Source: Exiguobacterium sp. Helios (lineage in GTDB: Bacteria > Bacillota > Bacilli > Exiguobacteriales > Exiguobacteriaceae). From it: DNA of 64,000 bases. Position 1 is the first letter of the stretch. Every line of letters begins with the position of its first letter. The position numbers and the translations under genes were made by a program. The stretch is from the NCBI RefSeq assembly GCF_014524545.1, contig NZ_CP053557.1, positions 1,079,501-1,143,500 on the forward strand. Direction: 5' to 3'. Under the pieces are notes generated by a model. It made no database searches. It was not told the DNA's origin and saw nothing but the letters and a program-made list of their open reading frames with translations. Below are positions 56,143 to 64,000 of this stretch, in pieces.

Positions 56143-56565
56143 ATGAAAAAAAACATCGAACAAGCGCGTGAACGGATGAAAGCATCCGGATTCAAAATGA
56201 CACCGAAGCGTCTTGATTTATTGGCGTATCTGTTTGAAGCCAATCGGTATGTCAGTGCGCGGGAAGTCGCGGAAGAGTTGCGCCCATCACATCCTTCGCT
56301 CAGTTACGATACGATTTACCGGAATTTAAATGATTTTGCGGAAATCGATATTTTAGAGACAACTGAACTGGACGGGGAAATGAAATTCCGGGCCGCCTGT
56401 CAGTCTGGTCATCACCATCATCATTTGATTTGCCGGACGTGTGGAAAGACGGAAACACTGGATGTTTGTCCGATGGAATGGGTGTCACCGATTAAAGATT
56501 CAGGATTTGAGGTCGAAGATCATAAATTTGAGATTTATGGCCGTTGTGCCGCCTGTCAGAAATAA
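56143..56565 (+). CDS. zur: Zinc uptake regulator Zur (Fur family)
   Basis: A 140-residue Fur-family repressor: winged helix (residues 1-80) with SYDTIYRNLNDF as recognition region, a HHHHLICRTCG segment, and structural zinc cysteines in CRTCG and CAACQ. Co-transcription with znuCB and the yqfV-like position identify it as Zur rather than Fur or PerR. GGAGGG precedes the ATG at 56143. It probably represses its own operon through the upstream operator. Confidence 0.88.
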   Translation: MKKNIEQARERMKASGFKMTPKRLDLLAYLFEANRYVSAREVAEELRPSHPSLSYDTIYRNLNDFAEIDILETTELDGEMKFRAACQSGHHHHHLICRTCGKTETLDVCPMEWVSPIKDSGFEVEDHKFEIYGRCAACQK

Positions 56566-56613
56566 GGAGTTATCCGGTGTATTCCAAGTGAAAGCATCAT
56601 TCAACGCAAGAGA

Positions 56614-56649
56614 GGGAGGACGGAGATTTATATCCGTTCCCCTTTTTTT
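56614..56649 (+). terminator. Terminator of the zinc operon
   Basis: GGGAGGACGGA pairs imperfectly with TCCGTTCCCC, followed by seven T. Confidence 0.7.
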
Positions 56650-56722
56650 GGGTTGACCCCTCTCGATTTGTTCTGGCTTGAAATGAAACAAAACGGGAAT
56701 AGGACGAACAGAGGTGATAAAA

Positions 56723-58165
56723 ATGATTTATGATGCACAGGAAGCACGCCAAATTGATGAATGGGCCAAGACATCCGGTCTGCCGCTGGAAGTTTTGATG
56801 GAACGAGCAGGTAGTGAAATCGCGAAGCGAATCAAGAGCATGCATACGAAAAAAGAACGGATTCTGATCATTTGTGGGACGGGGAACAATGGGGGAGACG
56901 GTTATGTGATTGGCCGTGAACTCGTTCGTGATGGATACGATATTACGATACATGCGCCATTCGGTAAGACGAAGACTACGACGGCTCAACTTCATCAGCA
57001 TTATGCGGAAAACTTCGGACTCGTGACGGAGGCGGTCTGCGGGCAATACGATTTGATTGTAGATGGTGTCTTTGGAACCGGATTTGACGGAACCCGACTG
57101 ACGGAAACAATACATGATTTATTTGAATGGGTCAGTGAACAACAACAGCAAGGGGCGAAATTGTATGCGATTGACATACCAAGCGGCGTGCCGTCCGACC
57201 AAACGACCGATTTTTCCGGACAAGCACTAAAAGCAGATGTTACGTTTTTACTTCATGCCTTTAAACGGTCTGCCTTCTTGTTGAAGACAGCCTCATTTTT
57301 TGGAAAACCGGAACAGATTGATTTGGGTTTGCCGGCCTTTGGCGGATGGCAATTAGTGACCGAATCGATTGCTCCGTTGTTGACCCGCGATCCTTACGGG
57401 CACAAAGGAACCTACGGAACGGCATTACTGATTGGTGGAAGCGAGACGATGCCGGGATCGATTCAACTGGCTGCGCGTGCAGCACTTCGGTCAGGAGTGG
57501 GGAAATTACAAGTTGCGACGGTACCGGCAGCTCAGATCGGACTCATCGTTAACGCGCCGGAAGCGATGGTTCTCGAACAGACGATGACAGCAATCCAAGA
57601 AATGATGAAGCAGGTGGATGTCGTTGGAATCGGACCAGGACTTACCTCGGATTCGACCGCTGACTGGGTGGAGTTCCTGCTCGCACAAGACGTTCCGGTA
57701 ATCCTCGATGCAGGTGCCTTGATTCGCGACAGCTATCCGGAACGGAAGGAAGCGATTGTTGTTACACCACACATCGGTGAATTCGCACGGATGACAAATC
57801 AAACTGTCGAAGAGGTTCAGGATGATTTATTTGGACAAGCAAGCGAATATGCTGTCTTACATCAAGTGATTGTTGTCTTGAAAGCCCACGTGATTCTTGT
57901 CGCGACGCCGGAGGGTGGCGGTTATGTCATCAACGGGGCATCGAGTGGATTAGCGAAAGGAGGCAGTGGTGATACATTGTTTGGTATCCTCACGAGTCTG
58001 ATTGGTCAAAAAGATTATTTTAAACATATTTCGGTCGAACAATTGATTGCACTTGGTGCTTCTTGGTATGCTCAAGCATCCAAACAGGTGGAACAACAGC
58101 TTCATCCCAGTAGTATTGTCGCGACTGATGTGATTAATCAGCTCGGACAGGTAAAGCATCAGTAA
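56723..58165 (+). CDS. nnr: Bifunctional NAD(P)H-hydrate epimerase/dehydratase
   Basis: A 480-residue fusion of an NnrE-type epimerase (residues about 1-205, CGTGNNGGDGYVIGREL and VDGVFGTGFDG) and an NnrD ADP-dependent dehydratase (about 215-480, LLIGGSETMPGSIQLAARAALRSG and LAKGGSGDTLFGILTSLIG). It repairs damaged NAD(P)H hydrates. AGAGGTGAT is followed by ATG at 56723; an in-frame GTG at 56714 lies inside the site. Confidence 0.93.
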   Translation: MIYDAQEARQIDEWAKTSGLPLEVLMERAGSEIAKRIKSMHTKKERILIICGTGNNGGDGYVIGRELVRDGYDITIHAPFGKTKTTTAQLHQHYAENFGLVTEAVCGQYDLIVDGVFGTGFDGTRLTETIHDLFEWVSEQQQQGAKLYAIDIPSGVPSDQTTDFSGQALKADVTFLLHAFKRSAFLLKTASFFGKPEQIDLGLPAFGGWQLVTESIAPLLTRDPYGHKGTYGTALLIGGSETMPGSIQLAARAALRSGVGKLQVATVPAAQIGLIVNAPEAMVLEQTMTAIQEMMKQVDVVGIGPGLTSDSTADWVEFLLAQDVPVILDAGALIRDSYPERKEAIVVTPHIGEFARMTNQTVEEVQDDLFGQASEYAVLHQVIVVLKAHVILVATPEGGGYVINGASSGLAKGGSGDTLFGILTSLIGQKDYFKHISVEQLIALGASWYAQASKQVEQQLHPSSIVATDVINQLGQVKHQ

Positions 58166-58174
58166 AAGCGTCAA

Positions 58175-58218
58175 GAATAGGTATGTTTCTTCAGCACAGA
58201 AGAAAGATGCCTATTTTC
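58175..58218 (+). terminator. Terminator of nnr
   Basis: AATAGGTATGTTTCTTC pairs with GAAGAAAGATGCCTATT (wobbles), loop AGCACA, short T-run. Confidence 0.7.
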
Positions 58219-58228
58219 AAGGAAATAA

Positions 58229-58258
58229 TTGCTAGTAGTGGAAGAGCAGGAGTATGAT
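58229..58258 (+). promoter_or_regulatory. sigmaA promoter of the EAL gene
   Basis: TTGCTA (58229-58234), an 18-base spacer and TATGAT (58253-58258). Confidence 0.5.
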
Positions 58259-58312
58259 GAAGTGGCGCCGAATGGCTATGACAGCCTGAATTTTTAAGAA
58301 AGGAGGAAACAG

Positions 58313-60157
58313 ATGCCTGTTAAACCAGTAGATGAGATTGTCCGCAATCAGCAGCGGTGGATTGGGAATTTTGCGTTGTTCTTAATGAGTGTCGGAGCAC
58401 TGATTTTTTTAGGGACGACAGATCAAACGATTCAAAACGCGTACTTAAATCAATCGACGACTGTGGCCGTTTTATTTTGTGTTGGGATAGCGACATTTTT
58501 GATTAGCCGGAGTCAGTTGTCCACTCACTATAAATCACATTTTTTGTCCATCATGTTACTGAGCATCCCGTTCGTATCTATCAGTATGTTGCCCTATGCG
58601 GCAGTCACCGTCTGGGCCAACTGTTTTTTATTTTTAATGATTGCCTTGATTGCCTATGACCGGATTATGATTTGGTACGCCATTGTCATCATCGTCGCGA
58701 CTAACGTATTTATCATGGTTCGATCGAATACGATACTTGTTGAAATTGATCCGACAGATCATTATGCCCGACTAGGGATGATTGGGATTGCAATCTGTAT
58801 CGCCTTAATCATCAATCATCTGCACCTTCGTAATCTCAGTCGTCTTCAGCAATTGGCTGATCAATTACATGAGTCCGCTCGTCATGATCTACAGACACAA
58901 TTACTGAATGTCCGGGGACTCGAAGAACGATTTATGAACACAAATCAAACAGATCTTATCTTAGTCGGTGTTCATTTGGAAAACTATCATGAACTCGTGC
59001 GGTATTTTGGAGAGGAAATTCAGCAACAGGTCTTATTTGATTGTATCGAACGATTAAAGACATTGTTACCGCCTTATTTGACGATGGTTCGAGTCGAGGG
59101 AGGAACACTGGTGGTCGTCATGAAAAAGCCGCCTGGAGTATCGTGCCGGGAAGAAATGACACGTCTCAGTCAGCGGATGTCCACTCCGTATCAAATCGAA
59201 CACCATCAGATTTATGTGAACCTGTATATGGTCATCGATGATGGAGAAGTGGATCAAACTAGTATGACGAAACGGATTCATCAAATCACGTCCGCCTTCC
59301 CGGAGAGTATCCGGGATTCAGAAAAAGTGATGTGCTTGAATCAAGAATGGCGGCACGAACAGTCACTTCGCATAGCAGCAGCAAAAGCCTTATCAAGAGC
59401 CGATGTGAATCGCGATTTTTACCTCGTTTACCAATTACAGTATGATTCGAATCAGGACCGCTTCATTGGATTAGAGGCTTTGATTCGCTGGAATACGATG
59501 ATTCCGGGAGCCGGACGTCCGACGGTATTCATTCCAATCGCAGAAAAAAGTGACCTGATCATCCGTCTAGGCGAGTGGATTTTTGAAGAGGGATGTAAAA
59601 CAAGAAAACGACTGATTAGTCTGGTTCCAGACGATTTTAGTCTGTCCGTCAACGTATCTCGCCGGCAATTGACACATGATTCTTTTATGCCGTTTATTGA
59701 ACGGATGTTGTTAAAGTACAGCTTAAAACCAAAACAAATTAAGATTGAAATTACAGAAAGTCAGTCTTTGGATTTTGAAAGCCAACCGATTCTCCGGGCT
59801 TTGCGCCGGATTAAGACATTGGATTTCCCGGTATCACTGGATGATTTTGGAACGGGACATGCCTCTTATCATGTTCTCGAACGTTTATTACCGCTTCGTC
59901 AGCTTAAGGTACCGAAGCAATTCATTGAACAAGTCGAAGAGTCTGAAAAGCGACAGTCCATCTTGGAATCGATTTTTCAACTGAGTCAGTCGATGCATGT
60001 GGAATGTATCGTCGAAGGAGTTGAGACAGGAGAAGAGGTTCAAATTGCAAAGGACATCGGTATTCATTTATTCCAAGGTTATTTTTTTGCAAAACCTGTT
60101 CTGCTGGAAGAAATCATTTGTTTGCTGGAAACGAAACAAACGGAAACGACAGAGTGA
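58313..60157 (+). CDS. EAL-domain cyclic-di-GMP phosphodiesterase with degenerate GGDEF
   Basis: A 614-residue membrane protein: six or seven helices (residues about 20-175), a degenerate GGDEF domain (about 190-330, with EGGTLVVV where the signature should be) and an EAL domain (about 355-605). EAL residues seen: EALIRW, SVNVSRRQL, IEITES, LDDFGTG, the lysine of LKVP, EGVETG and QGYFFAKP. The usual KID after the loop is KVP here. Most metal and catalytic residues are kept, so it may hydrolyse c-di-GMP; the N-terminal membrane domain may sense a signal. AAAGGAGGAAACAG precedes the ATG. Its last codons form part of the terminator. Confidence 0.85.
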   Translation: MPVKPVDEIVRNQQRWIGNFALFLMSVGALIFLGTTDQTIQNAYLNQSTTVAVLFCVGIATFLISRSQLSTHYKSHFLSIMLLSIPFVSISMLPYAAVTVWANCFLFLMIALIAYDRIMIWYAIVIIVATNVFIMVRSNTILVEIDPTDHYARLGMIGIAICIALIINHLHLRNLSRLQQLADQLHESARHDLQTQLLNVRGLEERFMNTNQTDLILVGVHLENYHELVRYFGEEIQQQVLFDCIERLKTLLPPYLTMVRVEGGTLVVVMKKPPGVSCREEMTRLSQRMSTPYQIEHHQIYVNLYMVIDDGEVDQTSMTKRIHQITSAFPESIRDSEKVMCLNQEWRHEQSLRIAAAKALSRADVNRDFYLVYQLQYDSNQDRFIGLEALIRWNTMIPGAGRPTVFIPIAEKSDLIIRLGEWIFEEGCKTRKRLISLVPDDFSLSVNVSRRQLTHDSFMPFIERMLLKYSLKPKQIKIEITESQSLDFESQPILRALRRIKTLDFPVSLDDFGTGHASYHVLERLLPLRQLKVPKQFIEQVEESEKRQSILESIFQLSQSMHVECIVEGVETGEEVQIAKDIGIHLFQGYFFAKPVLLEEIICLLETKQTETTE

Positions 60158-60174
60158 CGTCGTTTCCGTTTTTG
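60142..60174 (+). terminator. Terminator of the EAL gene
   Basis: GGAAACGAC/GTCGTTTCC perfect arms then GTTTTTG. The stop codon (60155-60157) is in the loop. Confidence 0.8.
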
Positions 60175-60178
60175 TTGT

Positions 60179-60748
60179 TTAACGAATGGGAGCAAACTTA
60201 TGGATTTGTTGCACGGCCTCGTTCCAAGATGAGACACGGACGATATTGTCAGGGACAGGACGACGATTGTAAGGTGCATCAAATAAAATAACGGGAATCG
60301 ACGTGTCTTCCGCAATTTGAATCGCATTTTCGAGACGATCCTCCATGAAGAGGTCAAGGGACAAATCACGGACGACTTGTAATTTATCGTGTGAGCCGGT
60401 CATGATCAGAGAATCAAGCGGTAATTCATGTTGTTTAATCCATTCTTCGGTTACGGGACGGACGATTTCTGACCGTGCCGTCACGTAATGGAGATCGTAT
60501 TGTTTTCTTAAGTCCCAAAGGTGTTGTTTGACAAGTTCTTGGGGGATGGATTCACGATAGATGCCGAGTTCATGACCTGATTTGACCATGAATTCCCAAA
60601 ACTCGATTTGCTCCATGTCCGTATAGGTGTGAAGCTCGTATTCAGAGGCCATCTCAAAATCAATCGATGTCCCGAGATATTTGTTCATATAATTAAAGCA
60701 CGAAGAAGGATGAGTGATTGTTCCATCAATATCAATTCCGATTTTCAC
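60179..60748 (-). CDS. HAD-type 5'-nucleotidase (YqfW-like)
   Basis: A 189-residue HAD-superfamily protein of the NT5C/YqfW group. Motif I is DIDGTIT at residues 5-11, motif II near YVTARSE, a lysine in the SHDKLQ segment, and motif IV MEDRLENAIQIA. It probably dephosphorylates (deoxy)nucleotides. The start is GTG. Position between zur and ispG matches yqfW in B. subtilis. Confidence 0.85.
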   Translation of the reverse strand: MKIGIDIDGTITHPSSCFNYMNKYLGTSIDFEMASEYELHTYTDMEQIEFWEFMVKSGHELGIYRESIPQELVKQHLWDLRKQYDLHYVTARSEIVRPVTEEWIKQHELPLDSLIMTGSHDKLQVVRDLSLDLFMEDRLENAIQIAEDTSIPVILFDAPYNRRPVPDNIVRVSSWNEAVQQIHKFAPIR

Positions 60749-60811
60749 TTACATCACCAACATTCTATAAATTTTCTGCCACTAGTATAACACAGTCGAA
60801 AAGCGGAAACG

Positions 60812-60846
60812 AAAAAAAGAGTCGCTCCCGAGGAGGACTCTTTTTT
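60812..60846 (-). terminator. Terminator of ispG
   Basis: AAAAAAGAGTC and GACTCTTTTTT are perfect arms around a GC-rich loop, just past the ispG stop on the reverse strand. Confidence 0.85.
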
Positions 60847-60847
60847 A

Positions 60848-61957
60848 TTAGGCTTGACTGGCTTTAGCGGCTTCTTTTTCCGCTTCTTTTTCAAGAACGA
60901 TCGCATCGATTTCTTTTTTCAATTCTTCGACCATCGTTGCTTCCGGTACTTTACGGATGATTTCTCCGTGACGGAATAACAATCCTTCGTTACGTGCACC
61001 GGCAATTCCGATATCGGCTTCGCGGGCTTCACCAGGACCGTTAACGGCACAACCAAGAACAGCAACTTTGATGTTGACTTGAATTTTATCAATGTAATCT
61101 TCGATTTCTGCAGCAATGGCCATTAAATCGATTTCAATCCGTCCGCATGTCGGGCAAGAAATCAACGTTGCAGCGTTTGCCGCAAGACCAAATGATTTCA
61201 AGACTTCTTTTGCGACTTTTACTTCTTCTACCGGATCGGCAGAAAGGGAAACCCGGACCGTGTTACCGATACCACGTGATAGAATCGCACCGAGACCGGC
61301 GGCTGATTTTAGTGAACCTGTACGTAAAGGACCAGATTCCGTGATACCGACGTGCAATGGATAATCAAACGACTCAGAAGCGAGCTGATATGCTTCAAGT
61401 GCCAATTGAACATCAGAAGCTTTTAAAGAAACGATGATATCGTGGAAATCGAGATCCTCGAGAATCTTGATGTGATGTAATGCGCTTTCAACCATCCCAC
61501 GAGCAGTTGGATAACCGTATTTTTCGAGAATATGTTTCTCGAGTGAACCGGCATTAACACCAATGCGAATCGGGATATTTTTGGCTTTTGCAGCCGTCAC
61601 GACCGCTTCAACTTTTTCGCGACGTCCGATATTACCCGGATTGATCCGGATTTTATCAACACCCGCCTCGATGGCCATGAGAGCGAGTTTATAATTAAAG
61701 TGAATGTCTACGACAAGTGGAATGTTAATCCGGCTCTTGATTTCTGCAAGAGCAAGCGCATCACGTTCTTCCGGACAAGCGACACGGACGATTTGGCATC
61801 CCGCTTCTTCAAGACGTAAAATTTCAGCGACAGTCGCTTCGACGTCGTGTGTTTTTGTTGTCGTCATACTTTGAATGATGACTTCATTACTTCCACCAAT
61901 GACAAGGTCCCCAACACGAACGGGACGAGTCTTAGAGCGATGGACCATTTTCGGCAT
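60848..61957 (-). CDS. ispG: 4-hydroxy-3-methylbut-2-enyl diphosphate synthase (flavodoxin)
   Basis: A 369-residue IspG/GcpE: TIM barrel with [31 protein letters not shown], and a C-terminal iron-sulfur domain with SCPTCGR and the CAVNGPGEA cysteine. It carries out the penultimate step of the MEP isoprenoid pathway; IspH in this window does the last. AAAGGAG is nine bases before the ATG at 61957; an in-frame ATG at 61981 has no site. Confidence 0.95.
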   Translation of the reverse strand: MPKMVHRSKTRPVRVGDLVIGGSNEVIIQSMTTTKTHDVEATVAEILRLEEAGCQIVRVACPEERDALALAEIKSRINIPLVVDIHFNYKLALMAIEAGVDKIRINPGNIGRREKVEAVVTAAKAKNIPIRIGVNAGSLEKHILEKYGYPTARGMVESALHHIKILEDLDFHDIIVSLKASDVQLALEAYQLASESFDYPLHVGITESGPLRTGSLKSAAGLGAILSRGIGNTVRVSLSADPVEEVKVAKEVLKSFGLAANAATLISCPTCGRIEIDLMAIAAEIEDYIDKIQVNIKVAVLGCAVNGPGEAREADIGIAGARNEGLLFRHGEIIRKVPEATMVEELKKEIDAIVLEKEAEKEAAKASQA

Positions 61958-62148
61958 ATCGAAAATCTCCTTTTGCGGCATAACGCCAGATTGTTTATGA
62001 CTACTTGTACTATCATATCGAACTATTCCCTAAAAATCGAGAAACAAGAACGAAAATTGAACATTTACAATTGTTTAACACGAATAAGGGAAAGTCAATC
62101 CGTCGTCGGACGGACGTTTTTTCCTTAAATGCAAGGATACATCTAATT

Positions 62149-62631
62149 TCAAGAAGACGGGCGGGAAGTTTTTTTCTTCAGGCGAACAAGCAGGAGTGGT
62201 GTCAGCGAATAAATGACATGACCGATTATAATGAATGTCACTCCTGAAGTCTGATATCCGAATTGGTACAGGAAAACACCAATCGGGAAGGTCCAGACGT
62301 TTGCGGCGACGGTATAAGGAAACACTTGGCGAAACGCCCAGGGTCTTGGCAAAATCCACTGAATGAACCATCGATTCAGATAAGAGACGAATAAGAGATA
62401 TAACAAGATGGCAATCGCAATGAAGATGAAATGCAGGGTGAACCAAATGATAAACGGAATCGACTGTTTCAGAAAAATGCTATCAATAATTGTCGACCAC
62501 AAGGAAATCCATGCTAATCCACAAAAATAAAGGGAGACATCGGCAAGTCGAGTCTTTAAAAATCCACGGTTTGGAATTAAGGTAGTTTGTAAGTAATTAA
62601 GCAGTTGACTTAAAAAATGCAATGAAATCAC
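62149..62631 (-). CDS. Uncharacterised four-helix membrane protein
   Basis: A 160-residue protein with four or five hydrophobic segments (about 30-50, 58-85, 100-115, 120-150) and a basic C terminus (RLKKKTSRPSS). I do not recognise a family; the arrangement is loosely like Yip1-type small membrane proteins, which I cannot confirm. The start could be the GTG at 62631 or a TTG three codons in; both follow GAAAGAGTG. It lies alone between ispG and the Na/Pi gene. Confidence 0.55.
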   Translation of the reverse strand: MISLHFLSQLLNYLQTTLIPNRGFLKTRLADVSLYFCGLAWISLWSTIIDSIFLKQSIPFIIWFTLHFIFIAIAILLYLLFVSYLNRWFIQWILPRPWAFRQVFPYTVAANVWTFPIGVFLYQFGYQTSGVTFIIIGHVIYSLTPLLLVRLKKKTSRPSS

Positions 62632-62745
62632 TCTTTCTTCTGTTTTATAACAATATTTAAATTGTTGAAAAACCTTTTGTTTAAAGGGGTATTCTGTATT
62701 GGTACAGATTAATAAAACCTTAACAATTGAATATGTGAAAATCTA

Positions 62746-62774
62746 TTTACAAGTTCACCAGACCTTTACATAAT
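62746..62774 (+). promoter_or_regulatory. sigmaA promoter of the Na/Pi cotransporter gene
   Basis: TTTACA (62746-62751), a 17-base spacer and CATAAT (62769-62774), 68 bases before the start codon. Confidence 0.6.
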
Positions 62775-62842
62775 AGGGGAGGTTGAAACAATGAATTCTT
62801 AACAACAAATCAATTCCACTTTTTATATGAGGAGATGACAAG

Positions 62843-64000
62843 ATGAACTATGATTTACAGGAAATGATCTTCACCTTTATCGGTGGACTGGGTATTTTCC
62901 TATTCGGTATTAAGTATATGGGAGATGGTCTGCAAAAAACAGCGGGAGACCGTCTACGGTACATTTTAGATAAATATACCTCCAATCCGTTTCTTGGAAT
63001 TTTGGCCGGTATCGTCGTTACGGTCTTGATTCAGTCGTCATCGGGAACGACCGTCATCGTCGTTGGTCTGGTCAGTGCCGGTTTGATGAACTTACGTCAA
63101 GCAATCGGTGTTGTCATGGGGGCAAACATCGGAACGACGATTACGGCCTTCATCATCGGCTTTAACGTTAAGGAAGCTGCACTTCCGGCGATTGCGCTGG
63201 GAGCGTTCCTGATTTTCTTCTTCAATAAAGAACGGATTCAATACATCGGTCAAATTTTCTTCGGGTTTGGAGCGCTCTTCTATGGGTTGACGCTCATGGG
63301 AGACGGAATGGCACCGCTTGAATCAAGCGAATGGTTCCGAGAACTGACAGTATCGATGTCAGATAGTCCTTTGCTGGGTGTATTTGTTGGAACCATTTTC
63401 ACAATGTTAGTTCAATCCTCATCTGCGACAATCGGGATTTTGCAAGAATTATATGATGGCGGAATGATCGATATTAAGGCTGCGCTACCCGTCTTGTTCG
63501 GTGATAATATCGGAACAACGATTACGGCTGTTCTCGCGGCTCTCGGCGCTTCGATTGCGGCAAAACGGACAGCTGCGGCGCACGTCATCTTTAATATCGT
63601 CGGAACGATTTTGTTCTTGATTGCCTTACCTGTATTCTCGAGTTTCATCACCTGGATTACAGGAGCGCTTGATCTTGAACCGAAAATGCAAATTGCTTTT
63701 GCTCATGGTACATTTAATGTCGTCAACACGTTGATTCAATGCTGGTTCATCGCGCAAATCGCATGGCTTGTTCAAAAAGTCGTGCCGGGAACGGATACGA
63801 CCGTCGATTCGAAACCACGCCACTTGGATCAAAACATCTTAAACCAGTCGTCGTCACTCGCATTGAATCAAGCAAAACTTGAAGTGTTACGAATGGGTGA
63901 ATTCTCAAAAGAAGGGCTTGGGAAAGCGCACCGTTATACGCAATCACATGATAAAAAAGACGTCTCGGACGCCGGACAGATCGAATATGCAATTAACCAT
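62843..64000 (+). CDS. Na/Pi cotransporter family protein, cut by window end
   Basis: Reading from ATG 62843 (after GAGGAGATGA) gives 386 codons with no stop before the window ends. The product starts MNYDLQEMIFTFIGGLGIF and has the two inverted repeats of NptA/YjbB-type transporters, each with a QSSS motif (TVLIQSSSGTTV and TMLVQSSSATIG) and GANIGTT/GDNIGTT segments. The last visible 60 residues start a cytoplasmic helical, probably PhoU-like, domain. It should move phosphate with sodium, possibly as an exporter when a PhoU domain is present. The gene is incomplete only because the window stops. Confidence 0.88.
   Translation, partial: MNYDLQEMIFTFIGGLGIFLFGIKYMGDGLQKTAGDRLRYILDKYTSNPFLGILAGIVVTVLIQSSSGTTVIVVGLVSAGLMNLRQAIGVVMGANIGTTITAFIIGFNVKEAALPAIALGAFLIFFFNKERIQYIGQIFFGFGALFYGLTLMGDGMAPLESSEWFRELTVSMSDSPLLGVFVGTIFTMLVQSSSATIGILQELYDGGMIDIKAALPVLFGDNIGTTITAVLAALGASIAAKRTAAAHVIFNIVGTILFLIALPVFSSFITWITGALDLEPKMQIAFAHGTFNVVNTLIQCWFIAQIAWLVQKVVPGTDTTVDSKPRHLDQNILNQSSSLALNQAKLEVLRMGEFSKEGLGKAHRYTQSHDKKDVSDAGQIEYAINH

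Noticed and set aside
62649-62666. AACAAT/ATTGTT inverted repeat upstream of the four-helix protein gene
   Set aside because: Short, A/T-rich arms in an A/T-rich gap; likely chance.
62685-62700. GTTTAA next to GGGTAT, as in a sigmaB promoter
   Set aside because: The two elements almost touch, and the next possible -35 (GTTGAA) is too far away; the spacing of 12-15 bases is not met.

Overview
The window looks like chromosomal DNA of a low-to-mid GC, Gram-positive, non-sporulating member of the Bacillales, most likely Exiguobacterium or a close relative. This is an inference: the gene order follows the Bacillus subtilis yqeY to yqfY and dnaG-sigA region, ribosome binding sites are strong AAGGAGG types, and the sporulation genes yqfC/yqfD that normally sit between floA and phoH are missing. 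I see no rRNA, tRNA, insertion sequence, prophage or CRISPR array.

Layout. 1-4.4 kb: household genes (DUF1232 protein, DedA-like membrane protein, HAD phosphatase, PfoR-type EIIC membrane protein, MDR oxidoreductase) and a 53-codon gene with a sigmaB-like promoter. 4.6-19.1 kb: a large cell-wall polysaccharide locus in two colinear units. The first has a two-domain glycosyltransferase, a methyltransferase and two GT4 enzymes. The second has UDP-ManNAc dehydrogenase (WecC), a TagGH/Wzm-Wzt type ABC exporter, UDP-GlcNAc 2-epimerase (WecB), an unknown protein, an MBOAT O-acyltransferase, a DHHW/AlgX-like partner and an LCP ligase. Together these suggest a ManNAcA-containing, O-acetylated, peptidoglycan-linked polymer exported by an ABC transporter. 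19.3-23.5 kb: a secreted type I pullulanase with a perfect CcpA (cre) site, then a dicarboxylate/glutamate symporter.

23.8-43.0 kb: the conserved housekeeping run rpsU-yqeY, nfeD-floA-yqfB-position gene (sigmaW-like promoter), phoH-pgpH-ybeY-dgkA-cdd-era-recO, a glycine T-box with glyQS, ccpN and the PPDK regulator, dnaG-rpoD, cccA, trmK and a Nif3-family gene. 43.1-50 kb: ispH (reverse), a sensor kinase paired with a membrane-anchored sugar-binding-type protein but with no response regulator, cshB, nfo and a zinc-finger/HNH-like protein.

50-64 kb: a decayed FeoB-associated Cys-rich gene under a perfect Fur box, a XapX protein, ppx-ppk (reverse), the zinc uptake operon znuC-znuB-zur with a promoter and Zur-box-like operator, nnrD/nnrE, an EAL-domain protein, yqfW-like nucleotidase and ispG (reverse), a small membrane protein, and a Na/Pi cotransporter cut by the window end.

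Most start codons were re-chosen from the ribosome binding site and gene overlaps. All functional calls come from recognising motifs and gene order by eye; no database search was run.
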